A stretch of 64,000 nt of DNA from Acidovorax sp. YS12 (GCA_021496925.1 CP053915.1:744001-808000), one strand, 5' to 3'. Shown: positions 27,742 to 36,778, numbered from the stretch's first letter. Program-made: numbers and translations. The notes: generated by a model from the sequence alone, not told the origin.

Positions 27742-30700
27742 TCAGTGCTGCAACTGCTGCCACACCTTGTCGAGCCGCTTGGTGCTGACCGGGTACGGCG
27801 TGCGCAGCTCCTGCGCGAAGAAGCTCACGCGCAGCTCCTCCAGCATCCAGCGGTATTCCTGCAGGCGCGCGTCCTGCTGGCCCTTGCGCTCGGCCAGCAG
27901 GCGCCCGTAGCGCTGCTCCAGCGGCTGCAGCTCCTTGAGCTTGGCGGCGTCGCGCGCCGGGTCGGCGCGGTACTTGTCCAGGCGCACGCCGATGGCCTTG
28001 AGGTAGCGCGCGTAGTGCTGCAACTGCGCCCAGGGGGCCTGGGCGATGAAGTTCTTTGGCATCAGCTTTTGTAGCTGCTCGCCCGCGTCCCGCGTGGCTT
28101 CGGGAGCGTTTTTGGTGTCCTTGATCTTGCGCTGCGCGGCGGCGTATTCCTGCAGGATGGCGCCGGCCATGCGCGCCACCTCGTTGGCGATCAGCGTCAG
28201 GCGGCCGCGGCCCTCCTGCACGCGCTGCTTGAAGGCGTCCTCGGTGGCGGGCAAGGGGTCCTGCAGGAAGGCGCGGTCCATGGCTACGGCGATGATCTGC
28301 GCGCGCAGCTCCTCCTGCGTGCCCAGCGGCATGTAGGCCACGGCCATCCTCTGCAGGTCGGGAATGTTTTTTTCCAGGTACTTGAGCGCGTCCTTGATCT
28401 GCAGCGCGAACAGGCGGCGCAGGCCCACGCGGTGGCGGGCGGCGGCCACCTCGGGTTCGTCGAACACCTCGATGGCCACGGCCTCGCCGTGGTCGATGAG
28501 CGCCGGAAAACCAAGCAGCGTCTGGCCGCCCTTCTTGATTTCCATCAGCTCGGGCAGCTCGCCAAAGCGCCATTCGGTGTAGCGCGCGTCGTGCGGGGCC
28601 ACGGCGGGCGGTGTGGCCTGCGCTCTCTTTTCAGGAGCTGCTGGCGCTTGTTCCTGGCTGTTTTTCTGCTGTTTTTTATCCGAATCCGTTGCTGGCTGTG
28701 CGCTGCCAGCTATCTTTAATGAAGCAAGCGCCTGGAAGGCGCCGCGCGCCTTGCTGCCCCATTCGGCCTTGAGCGCAGCCAGGTTGCGCCCCTGTCCGAG
28801 CTGGCGGCCGTGCTCGTCGGTCACGCGGAAGTTCATGAACAGGTGCGGGCTGAGCATGTCGGGCTTGAAGTCGGCGCGCTTCACGTCGAGCGAGGTTTCA
28901 TCGCGCACCTGCTTGAGCAGCGTGTCGATCAGCCCAGCCTTGCCGGTGGCCTCGGCCCAGCGCCCGTCCGCGGTGAACAGCGCGGCCAGGCGCGCGGCGT
29001 TCTCGGGCAGCGGCACGAAGCGGCTGCGCGGGCGCTGCGGCAGGCTTTTCAGGAGCGCCTGGATCTTGTCCTTGAGCATGCCGGGCACGAGCCATTCGGC
29101 GCGCTCCTCGCTCACCTGGTTGAGCACGAACAGCGGCACCGTGACGGTCAGCCCATCGCGCGCGTCGCCCGGGCTGTGCAGGTAGGCGGCCGAGCAGTCA
29201 GCGCCGCCGAGCTTGACGGTCCTGGGGAACTTCTCGGTGGTGATGCCCGCCGCCTCGTGGCGCATCAGCTCGTCGCGCTTGAGCAGCAGCAGGCCGGCAT
29301 CGGCCTTGCTGGCGGGGCGGAACCACTTGTCGAAGGTGGCGCCGCTGTAGATGCCCTCGGGAATGTGCTGGTCGTAGAAGGCGTAGATCAGTTCGTCGTC
29401 CACCAGCACGTCCTGGCGGCGGCTCTTGTGCTCCAGCTCCTCCACCTTGCGCACCAGCTTGTGGTTGGCGGCGAGGAAGGGCCAGTGCGTCTCCCACTCG
29501 CCCTCGACCAGCGCGCGGCGGATGAAGAGCTGGCGCGCCTCGTGCGGGTCGATGCGGCCGTAGCTCACGCCGCGCCCGTTGTAGACCACCAGGCCGTACA
29601 GCGTGGCGCGCTCGTAGGCCACCACGTCGGCCTGCTTCTTGGACCAGTGCGGGTCGAGCAGCTGCTTCTTCAGCAGATGGCCGCCCACCTCCTCCAGCCA
29701 CTGGGGCTCGATGGCGGCGATGCCCCGGCCGTAGAGGCGCGAGGTCTCGACCTGCTCGGCCGCGACGATCCAGCGCCCGGGCTTCTTGCCCAGGTGCGCG
29801 CCGGGGTGCGGGTGGAAGCGGATGCCGTGCGCGCCCAGGTAGGCCTCGCTCTCCTCGCCCTTGAAGCCGATGTTGCCCAGCAGGCCCGAGAGCATGGACA
29901 GGTGCACCGCCTCGTAGCTGGCGGGCTGGGTGTTGACCTGCCAGCGGTGCTCCCTGACCACGGTGAGCAGCTGCGAGTGGATGTCGCGCCACTCGCGCAC
30001 GCGGCGGATGTTGATGAAGTTCTGCCGCAGCAGCTGCTCCCACTGGCGGTTGCTGAGCTTGTGCGTGGCGTCGGGCTCGGGCGCCGTGCCGGCGGGGTGA
30101 AAGGCTGCGGGCCGCTGCTCCGGCGCCTGCGGCGCCTGGGCGCCGCTGCCGCGCTGGGCCACGGGCAGGAAGGCCGTCTGGCGCGCGTTCTGGCGCTGCG
30201 CCGGGGCGCTGTGCGCGGCCATTTCCTTGCGGCTCATGGCCACCACCTTGCCGCCGCGCGCGTCGTGCAGCCACTGCCACAGGCGCAGGTAGCCCGAGAA
30301 CTCGCTCTTGTCGTCGTCGAACTTGGCGTGCTGCTGGTCGGCCTGCTGCTGCGCCTCCAGCGGCCGGTCGCGCACGTCCTGCACCGACAGGGCCGAGGCG
30401 ATCACCAGCACCTCGGCCACCGCGCCGCGCGCGCGCGCCTCCAGGATCATGCGGCCCACGCGCGGGTCCAGCGGCAGGCGCGACAGCTCCTGGCCCATGG
30501 GCAGCAGATTGCCGCGCTCATCGACCGCGCCCAGCTCCTGCAGCAGTTGGTAGCCGTCGGCGATGGCGCGGCCCGAGGGCGCTTCGAGGAACGGGAAGTT
30601 CACCACGTCGCCCAGGCCCAGCGCCTTCATGCGCAGGATGACGCCGGCCAGCGATGAACGCAGGATCTCGGGGTCGGTGAAGCGGTCGCGCTGGTTGAAA

Positions 30701-31794
30701 TCGTCCTCGCCGTAGAGGCGGATGCAGATGCCGTGGGCCACGCGCCCGCAGCGCCCGGCGCGCTGGTTGGCCGCCGCCTGGCTGATGGGCTCGACCAGCA
30801 GTTGCTCCACCTTGCTGCGGAAGGAATAGCGCTTGACGCGCGCCGTACCTGCATCGATCACATAACGAATGCCAGGAACGGTGAGCGATGTTTCCGCCAC
30901 GTTGGTGGCCAGCACGATGCGCCGGCCGGTGTGGCCGTCGAAGATGCGGTCCTGCTCCGCCTGCGACAGGCGCGAGAACAGCGGCAGCACCTCGCTGCTC
31001 CGCAGCACGGGCGAATGCTGCAAATGCTTGCGCAGGTGGTCCGCCGCCTCGCGGATCTCGCGCTCGCCGGGCAGGAAGACCAGGATGTCGCCGCCCCGCC
31101 CGCCCTGCCAGAGTTCGTCCACACCGTCGGCGATGGCGTCGTTCAGGTCGTAGTCCTTCTTTTCCTCGAACGGGTGGTAGCGCATCTCCACCGGGTAGGT
31201 GCGGCCCGAGACCATGATGACTGGCGCGGGGCCGCTTTGGCCCGCGAAGTGCCTGGCGAAGCGCTCCGCGTCGATGGTGGCCGAGGTCACCACCACCTTC
31301 AGGTCGGGCCGCTGGGGCAGGATCTGCTTGAGGTAGCCCAGCAGGAAATCGATGTTCAGGCTGCGCTCGTGCGCCTCGTCGATGATGAGCGTGTCGTAGG
31401 CCTTGAGTAGCGGGTCGGTCTGCGTCTCGGCCAGCAGGATGCCGTCTGTCATCAGCTTGACCGAGGCGCCCTTTTGCAGCGTGTCCTGGAAGCGCACCTT
31501 GTAGCCCACCACCTCGCCCAGCGGCGTCTTCAGCTCCTCGGCGATGCGCTTGGCCACGCTGCTGGCGGCAATGCGGCGCGGCTGCGTGTGGCCGATGAGG
31601 CGGCCCTTCTGCCCCTCGGGCGCATTGCGGCGGCCACGCCCCAAGGCAAGGGCGATCTTGGGCAGTTGCGTGGTCTTGCCGGAGCCGGTTTCACCGCAGA
31701 CGATGATGACCTGGTGTTTTCGCATCGCCTCGGCGATTTCGTCGCGCCGGGCGGAAACGGGAAGGGATTCGGGGAAAGTGATGGACAGGGGCAC
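27742..31794 (-). CDS. hrpA: ATP-dependent RNA helicase HrpA
   Basis: 1350 residues, close to the usual HrpA length. DEAH-box core: IVCGETGSGKTTQLPKIALA (about 35), TQPRRIAASSVAKRIAEEL, TLIIDEAHERSLNIDFLLGY (about 140), VVTSATIDAERF, VFLPGEREIREAADHL and NQRAGRCGRV. Helicase-associated and OB-fold domains follow, then the long C-terminal DUF3418 region. The start is GTG at 31794 (PLSITFPESLPVS follows); no better ATG is in frame. An unusual low-complexity insert (about residues 1020-1060, rich in Gln, Lys, Ala, Pro) coincides with two palindromic repeat copies at 28623-28732. HrpA helps rescue stalled or collided ribosomes and process mRNA. Confidence 0.93.
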   Translation of the reverse strand: MPLSITFPESLPVSARRDEIAEAMRKHQVIIVCGETGSGKTTQLPKIALALGRGRRNAPEGQKGRLIGHTQPRRIAASSVAKRIAEELKTPLGEVVGYKVRFQDTLQKGASVKLMTDGILLAETQTDPLLKAYDTLIIDEAHERSLNIDFLLGYLKQILPQRPDLKVVVTSATIDAERFARHFAGQSGPAPVIMVSGRTYPVEMRYHPFEEKKDYDLNDAIADGVDELWQGGRGGDILVFLPGEREIREAADHLRKHLQHSPVLRSSEVLPLFSRLSQAEQDRIFDGHTGRRIVLATNVAETSLTVPGIRYVIDAGTARVKRYSFRSKVEQLLVEPISQAAANQRAGRCGRVAHGICIRLYGEDDFNQRDRFTDPEILRSSLAGVILRMKALGLGDVVNFPFLEAPSGRAIADGYQLLQELGAVDERGNLLPMGQELSRLPLDPRVGRMILEARARGAVAEVLVIASALSVQDVRDRPLEAQQQADQQHAKFDDDKSEFSGYLRLWQWLHDARGGKVVAMSRKEMAAHSAPAQRQNARQTAFLPVAQRGSGAQAPQAPEQRPAAFHPAGTAPEPDATHKLSNRQWEQLLRQNFINIRRVREWRDIHSQLLTVVREHRWQVNTQPASYEAVHLSMLSGLLGNIGFKGEESEAYLGAHGIRFHPHPGAHLGKKPGRWIVAAEQVETSRLYGRGIAAIEPQWLEEVGGHLLKKQLLDPHWSKKQADVVAYERATLYGLVVYNGRGVSYGRIDPHEARQLFIRRALVEGEWETHWPFLAANHKLVRKVEELEHKSRRQDVLVDDELIYAFYDQHIPEGIYSGATFDKWFRPASKADAGLLLLKRDELMRHEAAGITTEKFPRTVKLGGADCSAAYLHSPGDARDGLTVTVPLFVLNQVSEERAEWLVPGMLKDKIQALLKSLPQRPRSRFVPLPENAARLAALFTADGRWAEATGKAGLIDTLLKQVRDETSLDVKRADFKPDMLSPHLFMNFRVTDEHGRQLGQGRNLAALKAEWGSKARGAFQALASLKIAGSAQPATDSDKKQQKNSQEQAPAAPEKRAQATPPAVAPHDARYTEWRFGELPELMEIKKGGQTLLGFPALIDHGEAVAIEVFDEPEVAAARHRVGLRRLFALQIKDALKYLEKNIPDLQRMAVAYMPLGTQEELRAQIIAVAMDRAFLQDPLPATEDAFKQRVQEGRGRLTLIANEVARMAGAILQEYAAAQRKIKDTKNAPEATRDAGEQLQKLMPKNFIAQAPWAQLQHYARYLKAIGVRLDKYRADPARDAAKLKELQPLEQRYGRLLAERKGQQDARLQEYRWMLEELRVSFFAQELRTPYPVSTKRLDKVWQQLQH
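28623..28732. repeat. Two palindromic repeat copies inside the hrpA coding region
   Basis: First copy 28623-28661 (CTTTTCAGGAGCTGCTGGCG then CTTGTTC). Second copy 28690-28732 (GCGCTGCCAGCTATCTTTAA then TGAAGC). Both match arms of the dispersed repeat. Between them lies T-rich DNA (GGCTGTTTTTCTGCTG) unlike the rest of hrpA. On the coding strand it reads in frame as a Q/K/A/P-rich linker with no stop. Confidence 0.65.
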
Positions 31795-31831
31795 GGGGCG
31801 CGATTATCCGCGCGCGCCAGAGCGTTCAGCG

Positions 31832-31900
31832 CAAAAACAAGCAAAAACAGCCTGCAACCCTTGCCATGCAAGCGCAAGCAGCTATTGAAACAGGAGCACC
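31832..31900. repeat. Palindromic repeat copy downstream of the patatin gene
   Basis: Contains CAAAAACAGCCTGCAACCC, then TGCAAGCGCAAGCAGCTATT and GAAACAGGAGC. This is the CAAAACAG...AAGCGC...AGCTATTGAAA form of the dispersed repeat. It lies between the start of hrpA (31794) and the end of the patatin gene (31926). Arms are imperfect. Confidence 0.6.
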
Positions 31901-31925
31901 TGCGCAAGTGGCATTTGCTGCGAAA

Positions 31926-34900
31926 TCACTCTCCGGGTGTGCCCTGAGACCTCTCCTTGGCGCTGTAGTCATACCCCCAATAGACCACTCGCGATGGCGC
32001 AGGCGTTTCCCTGAAGCAGGATTCCGCTGGCATGGAGCCGAGTCCGTGTCGCGCCTCGGCCAATGCCTGGCACGCCGATCCCATGCCGGATTTCAGCGCT
32101 TCGCACGCCCGGACGGCTTCGCCAACGATATGCCGGCCCAGTTCCGACTTCATGGGCCAGCCTGCCTCGCCTTTCACGCAATAGGCATCGCCGGCGCGCA
32201 GCAAGGCGGCCGCGAGCTTGTTCGCGGCCCCCGACGGGTCACTGGAAGCCGCCGTGGACGACAGGCCTCCCCAGAGATCGGAAATATTCGCCATGGCGGC
32301 GCGCTCGCCAGCGGTGCGCTCGGCCTGGTCCGTGCGGTATGCATCGAAAGACTGCCAGGCAGCAATGGCGACCGAGATGACCGCGCCCGCACCCAGGGTC
32401 GCGCCGACGGCGCCTGCCTGCGGCCCCCAGATACTTCTTGACGCCGGGGCCGCCGCGGGCTGGTCGTCCGTGGCCGCGCTGGGCGTGGCGGGCAAAAGAG
32501 AGGCCGGCCCACTGCCGCCCAGGTCGAATACCGCATCGAGGTGCGTCCGCAATGGGGCCAGCAAATCATGGGAAAGGTGCTTGCCAAGGTCGGTGCCCAA
32601 TGAGAAATAGGACTCCCACTGGTTTTCGCTGAAGAATTGATCGCCCGTGGATTCCTGTGGAAACCGCGGGTGCTGGCGCTTGTAGTTCGCCACATCCAGC
32701 GCCACCGATGTGCAGGTATTGGGCTTGACCAGAACGAGAATCCCCGGCGCCTGCGAGGCCACGTCTGGATAGTCGACCGTGGCGAGCGCCAGGCAGGCGC
32801 TGCCGCCGTCCTGCGCAAGCTCCTGCAGCGAACCGAAGTACCTGCGACTTTTGCGCCAGGCATTGAAAAGGCTGAAAGGCACCGTCGGCGGAACAGACGA
32901 CAGGTCGCGCGGCTGGCGAAAGGTGATGGTGACGCCCAGGTCGATGCGCGCCTTGCGCACCAGGTTTTCCACATCCTCGAACGAATAGCCGGGATCGGCT
33001 CCGCAGTCTGCGAGAACGATCACGCTGGCACGTTCGAGAAGCAGCGCGTACACAGCGGTGTTCTCGAAGTGCCCGCCGTCGCTGAGGAACCAGTCGTCCG
33101 TGGCGCCCGCGCTGAATGTCGCGGACATTTCCCGGAGCAGCGCACGCGGCTTCTCTTTCGCCCTGGCCAATAGGGTGTAGATGGAGGGGCGTTCTCCTGC
33201 CCGCTCGTATTGCGACAGCCAGTATCCCAGCCGCACCCCCGCAAAGGTGAGCAGCGCCGCCAATCCCCGCTGGGTGCGGTAACCCAGGCCCGGTGCCGCC
33301 GCAGCGCCGGAGATGGCGGCCCATCCGCCGACGCTGAGCTTGCCAATCCCCTTGAACTCATCTCTCCAGCCCTCTTGGCTGAGCCGTGAAGCGCCGCCGG
33401 AACGCACGCTCAGGAGCAAGCCCTTGCGGTCACGGTTGAACAGCCTGCCCTTGGGGTCCGCCGTCTGGTTCACGCAGGTGTTGATGATGTGGACGGGGCC
33501 GCCGGCGAGGTGCGGCGCGTAGTCCTTGAGCAGGATGTCATCCCCTGCGGCGACCTTGCCGACATTCTCCACCTTGCTCGTGGTGAGTTCGTTCGCATGG
33601 ATGGTTTGAAGGGCCGAAGCGACGCCACGGTCCCGGAACCGCTCCGGGTTGGTCGCGCCGAACCAAGTGCGAACCAGCCGTGCCTTGTAGAAGGTGTGCA
33701 GGGAAGACAGGTTCAGAAACCCCAGGTTCGATCCCGTGGCCACGACATAGAGTGCAGGCGGGACAAAGACGCAGAGCAAGGCCAGCCAGCCCGCGCCGAA
33801 GTGCAGCGGCTGCGGTACGCCACCGGGCTTGCCAAGGTCTGGAAACACCGGGCCGAAGCTGATTTTCAGCACCAGCGACACCCAGCAGACAAAAAGCGCC
33901 GCCGTGAACAGATAGCCGACCCCTTGCAGAAGATAGAGCGCGAGGGGGCTGGACTGCTCCGCGCGCTGCTGCTCCTGGGTCTTGCGCTTGCCAAGGCTTG
34001 TCACCACGGCCTGCGCGGCGCCAGCCAAAACGGCCAGCACGATGCCGAGGTCAAGCGTCTGGAAAATTCTCGACTCGAATGCCAGCAGCCATGCCAGACG
34101 CTCGGCAACGCCCAGCGCCAGAATGAGTGCGCCGATTCCGAGGCACCACATCAGCCGCGAGGTCAATTGGTTGCGCATCTCCGCCAAGACATCATCCACC
34201 GGCGCGTCACGGGCTTGCCTTACCAAACCGCGCCAGGTGCACCAGGCATCCAGCGCAGAAGTGGCCAAGAGCAGAACGACCACGAACGCCACGCCAGGCA
34301 GAAGGCGGAAAAGGGTCACGGTCCCCTGCCCTGCGGATGGAGCGGCCAGGCCGCAGATGGTCAGCGCCGCAGCCAGCAGCGCCACGCACAAAGCCGCTTT
34401 CCAGGCAAAGTACCGGCCAAACCGCTTGGCAACCCACTGGGTGTCCCAGTAGGCGAACACCCAGTGCAGCGCGAACAGCAAGACAACCGGAAGCAGCAGC
34501 CATGCCGTAGGAAGCCACGGTTTCAGAAGTGGCGTGACCGTGCCGAGCGGATAACCGTTTGCCGCAATGCCCTGCCATACACCGAGATCCACGGCGGCCA
34601 ACAGGCATCCGGCCAGCACGGCCAGGAGTCCGAACTCGAAGTGCAATGCCAGGAGGTTGCGCAGGCAGATGGTGATGGCGAACAGCCGGTCGGTGAATCC
34701 AGCGGGCGCCAGGTAACGTCCGTTGGATCTCAGCCACCAGCCGAACCAGGTGCGTTCGACATGGGCCATCGCCGCTTCCACCCGGTCGGCCACCGGAGGC
34801 GCGGGCGCCGCAGAGGACGGCTGCGATTGCGCGGCCTGGCTCTGTTGCTCGCGCACATAGAGCCGGCCGAGCGCGCTGCCGACATAGCCTCCGCCCGAAA

Positions 34901-35126
34901 CGGTTGACAGCACGTCGAAGCGGTTGAGCAGTTTCTGTTGCGCCAGCCCGCGCAGCAAGCCCAGGCTGAAAGTCGCACTGCGGATGCCGCCCCCGGAAAG
35001 CGCCAGACCCCAGACATCGCTGCCATCGGTGGGGAGTTGCGCGGCAATCGCCGCCTTGCCTTTGACAAGCTTTCGCCTTCGGTCGGCAATCAGGTCGCTT
35101 GAGTCATTCGGTGGAGGCTTATCCAT
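31926..35126 (-). CDS. Large polytopic membrane protein with split patatin-like phospholipase domain
   Basis: 1066 residues. Patatin elements: an oxyanion-type loop LALSGGGIRSATFSLGLLRG (residues 41-60), a nucleophile-type segment FDVLSTVSGGGYVGSALGRL with candidate Ser77, and a catalytic-Asp-type motif FLSDGGHFENTAVYALL near residue 683. Between them are about eight hydrophobic segments (for example FGLLAVLAGCLLAAVDLGVW, WLLLPVVLLFALHWVFAYW, GIVLAVLAGAAQAVV), so a membrane block splits the hydrolase fold. A further hydrophobic stretch near 920 (GAVGATLGAGAVISVAIAAW) precedes a Cys-containing tail. Nucleophile text is SGGG rather than the textbook GxSxG, as in some bacterial patatin-like and cPLA2-like proteins. 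Codon use looks less GC-biased than neighbours, possibly a sign of transfer. Predicted lipid hydrolase; substrate and role unknown. Confidence 0.75.
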   Translation of the reverse strand: MDKPPPNDSSDLIADRRRKLVKGKAAIAAQLPTDGSDVWGLALSGGGIRSATFSLGLLRGLAQQKLLNRFDVLSTVSGGGYVGSALGRLYVREQQSQAAQSQPSSAAPAPPVADRVEAAMAHVERTWFGWWLRSNGRYLAPAGFTDRLFAITICLRNLLALHFEFGLLAVLAGCLLAAVDLGVWQGIAANGYPLGTVTPLLKPWLPTAWLLLPVVLLFALHWVFAYWDTQWVAKRFGRYFAWKAALCVALLAAALTICGLAAPSAGQGTVTLFRLLPGVAFVVVLLLATSALDAWCTWRGLVRQARDAPVDDVLAEMRNQLTSRLMWCLGIGALILALGVAERLAWLLAFESRIFQTLDLGIVLAVLAGAAQAVVTSLGKRKTQEQQRAEQSSPLALYLLQGVGYLFTAALFVCWVSLVLKISFGPVFPDLGKPGGVPQPLHFGAGWLALLCVFVPPALYVVATGSNLGFLNLSSLHTFYKARLVRTWFGATNPERFRDRGVASALQTIHANELTTSKVENVGKVAAGDDILLKDYAPHLAGGPVHIINTCVNQTADPKGRLFNRDRKGLLLSVRSGGASRLSQEGWRDEFKGIGKLSVGGWAAISGAAAAPGLGYRTQRGLAALLTFAGVRLGYWLSQYERAGERPSIYTLLARAKEKPRALLREMSATFSAGATDDWFLSDGGHFENTAVYALLLERASVIVLADCGADPGYSFEDVENLVRKARIDLGVTITFRQPRDLSSVPPTVPFSLFNAWRKSRRYFGSLQELAQDGGSACLALATVDYPDVASQAPGILVLVKPNTCTSVALDVANYKRQHPRFPQESTGDQFFSENQWESYFSLGTDLGKHLSHDLLAPLRTHLDAVFDLGGSGPASLLPATPSAATDDQPAAAPASRSIWGPQAGAVGATLGAGAVISVAIAAWQSFDAYRTDQAERTAGERAAMANISDLWGGLSSTAASSDPSGAANKLAAALLRAGDAYCVKGEAGWPMKSELGRHIVGEAVRACEALKSGMGSACQALAEARHGLGSMPAESCFRETPAPSRVVYWGYDYSAKERSQGTPGE

Positions 35127-35582
35127 GGCATTCGCCGGCGGAGCAGGCCCCAGTTGAATACTTTCCGGTCATCGCTCACCCCTCCTTCTGCAAACGGCTC
35201 ACCCCATGGAGCGGCCTTGCTTCACCCCTTCGATGCGACGAATCCACTGGCGTTGTAAACAATGCAGGCGCATCCGTGAGGAACCGTCCCAACCTTCTGG
35301 ATGTGTAACTGAGGCACGCAGACACGTCACTAGGTGTAACCCATAGGTGGTGATGCAGGCCGCAGCGGCGGAGGCACCCGCGCCCGTCGCCCTTGTTTAC
35401 ACATTCTTGACACGATCTGACTACAATCCGCCGCTTTCGGGTTTACCCGAATGGGCATGCGCCAGCCGCATGCCGGAAACCCCTGGCGGCAGTTGCCGCC
35501 ACTCCCCCGCTCCCGGTGTCGTTCCTGCGCTGCAGCGCCGCCCGGGCATCCATCCCACGATGTTTTCAGGAGGTGCCAGGTT
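35127..35582. other. Gene-free region holding promoter and leader of the acyltransferase gene
   Basis: 455 bases with no convincing gene. TGTAA-type motifs occur three times (TGTAACTG at 35304-35311, GTGTAACCC at 35334-35342, and GTTTACAC, its reverse-complement form, near 35395). This is AT-richer text before a GC-rich structured leader. TGTAAC is the core of OmpR-type sites in other bacteria, but that link is speculative. TTGACA (35407-35412) and TACAAT (35422-35427) look like promoter elements, but the spacing is only 9, so they cannot be one sigma70 promoter. Confidence 0.4.
35439..35501 (+). ncRNA. Candidate structured 5' leader RNA of the acyltransferase gene
   Basis: Nested pairings: GGGTTT (35439-35444) with AAACCC (35477-35482) encloses a perfect 8-bp stem GGCATGCG (35454-35461) / CGCATGCC (35467-35474) with a 5-base loop. 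A second perfect stem TGGCGGC (35484-35490) / GCCGCCA (35495-35501) with loop AGTT follows directly. It lies 80-140 bases upstream of the TTG start, on the coding strand. I do not recognise a known riboswitch class. It could equally be an attenuator or chance GC pairing. Confidence 0.35.
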
Positions 35583-36695
35583 TTGGCCGAGGTTCCACAG
35601 TCCCCTCCCCCGGGCCGCATCGGGCTGCCCTACAACCCCGCACTGGACGGGCTGCGCGCCGTCGCCATCGTGCTGGTGCTGCTGTCGCACGCCCATGCGC
35701 CGATGTTCGAGGGCGCCTTCTACGGCGTGGACATCTTCTTCGTGCTCAGCGGCTACCTCATCACCTCGCTGCTGCTGCAGGAGCTGCAGGGCACGGGCCG
35801 CATCGACTACCTGCGCTTCTTCCGCCGCCGCTTCCTGCGCCTGATGCCGGCGCTGCTGCTGTTCCTGGCCGTGTACTGCCTGGTGGCGCCGCTGCTGTGG
35901 CCCGGCCTGGACGACATGTACGCCGACGCGCTGGTGGCCGTGCTCTACCTGGCCGACTACGGCATCGCCTTCTTCGACCAGCCCGACAAGCTGCTGCACA
36001 TGTGGTCGCTGTCAGTAGAGGAGCATTTCTACCTGCTGTGGCCGCCGCTGCTGGCGCTGCTGGTGCGCCGCGTGCCCCCGGGCAAGGTCTGGCGCCCCGT
36101 GCTGCTGCTGTGCGTGCTGGCCTGGGCCTGGCGCGTGCTGTGGGTGGAACAGGGCCAGCAGTTCTACGAGGTGTTCTTCCGCTTCGACACGCGCGCCTCG
36201 GGCCTGCTCATGGGCAGCCTGCTGGCCTGCCTGCTGCGCGAGCAGCCCGCCTGGTTCGGCGCGCTGCGCCAGCGCATGGCGCACGGCATGTGGCTGGTGT
36301 TCGCGGTGCCGCTGCTCATGGCCCACTCGTGGGACAACATGGACGCCATGGTCTGGGGCATCACCGTGGTGGAAGGCGGCACGCTGATGGCGCTGCTGGC
36401 CGTGCAGCGCGAGCACACGCTGCTGCACGAGATGCTGCGCGCCCCGGCGCTGGTGTGGGTGGGCAGGCTCTCCTACGGCGTCTACCTGTGGCACTACCCG
36501 GTGGTGCGCTACCTGCGCACCGACCTGCACTGGTCGCTCACCGTGGCGCTGGGCTTGGCGATTTCGCTGGCGCTGGCGGCGCTGTCGTTCTACACCGTGG
36601 AGCGCTGGGCCCTGCGCTGGCGCGACGCGCGGCCGGCCCCGCGCACGCCGCCGCGCCAGCGCCCCGCCGGCCCGCCTGCGCTCTCTTTTCGATAG
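35583..36695 (+). CDS. OafA/YrhL-type membrane acyltransferase (acyltransferase 3 family)
   Basis: 370 residues. Acyltransferase-3 proteins move acyl groups onto surface sugars such as LPS O-antigen or exopolysaccharide. Family hallmarks: LPYNPALDGLRAVAIVLVLL with the RxxR-like/Arg region, VDIFFVLSGYLITSLLLQEL, FFRRRFLRLMPALLLFLAVY, LLHMWSLSVEEHFYLLWPPL (HxxxxxxEEHFY) and LSYGVYLWHYPVVRYLRTD. About ten hydrophobic segments. No C-terminal SGNH domain, so this is the short class. The start is a TTG at 35583, picked because a strong AGGAGGT site lies about 9 bases upstream and the text before it is not conserved-looking; an upstream ATG at 35457 is possible. The stop codon TAG lies within a palindromic repeat. 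The acceptor is unknown. Confidence 0.85.
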   Translation: MAEVPQSPPPGRIGLPYNPALDGLRAVAIVLVLLSHAHAPMFEGAFYGVDIFFVLSGYLITSLLLQELQGTGRIDYLRFFRRRFLRLMPALLLFLAVYCLVAPLLWPGLDDMYADALVAVLYLADYGIAFFDQPDKLLHMWSLSVEEHFYLLWPPLLALLVRRVPPGKVWRPVLLLCVLAWAWRVLWVEQGQQFYEVFFRFDTRASGLLMGSLLACLLREQPAWFGALRQRMAHGMWLVFAVPLLMAHSWDNMDAMVWGITVVEGGTLMALLAVQREHTLLHEMLRAPALVWVGRLSYGVYLWHYPVVRYLRTDLHWSLTVALGLAISLALAALSFYTVERWALRWRDARPAPRTPPRQRPAGPPALSFR

Positions 36696-36778
36696 CTTGT
36701 AGCGCTTGTCCATCGCGGATTTTGGTGCCAAAAGCACCTGGAATGCCCGCGTGGCAAGCGCCAGCAGCTACATTTTTC
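36689..36778. repeat. Palindromic repeat copy split by an insert, overlapping a stop codon
   Basis: Left arm TCGATAGCTTGTAGCGCTTG starts at 36690 and right arm GGCAAGCGCCAGCAGCTAC ends near 36771. About 45 bases between them include a GGTGCC...GGCACC-like inner pairing (TTTTGGTGCCAAAAGCACC). The acyltransferase stop TAG (36693-36695) is part of the GATAGC sequence of the repeat. Confidence 0.7.

Noticed and set aside
25940..28573. An 877-residue version of the acyl-CoA ligase
   Set aside because: The first part overlaps hrpA in another frame and has no domain. The ATG at 27625 starts conserved ligase text.
35407..35427. TTGACA/TACAAT as a sigma70 promoter
   Set aside because: The spacer is only 9 bases, so the two boxes cannot form one promoter.
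35439..35501. Known riboswitch or 4.5S RNA in the acyltransferase leader
   Set aside because: No conserved core such as the SRP GGAAGGAAGCAGC loop or a GEMM, TPP or SAH motif is present. Kept only as an unnamed structured candidate.
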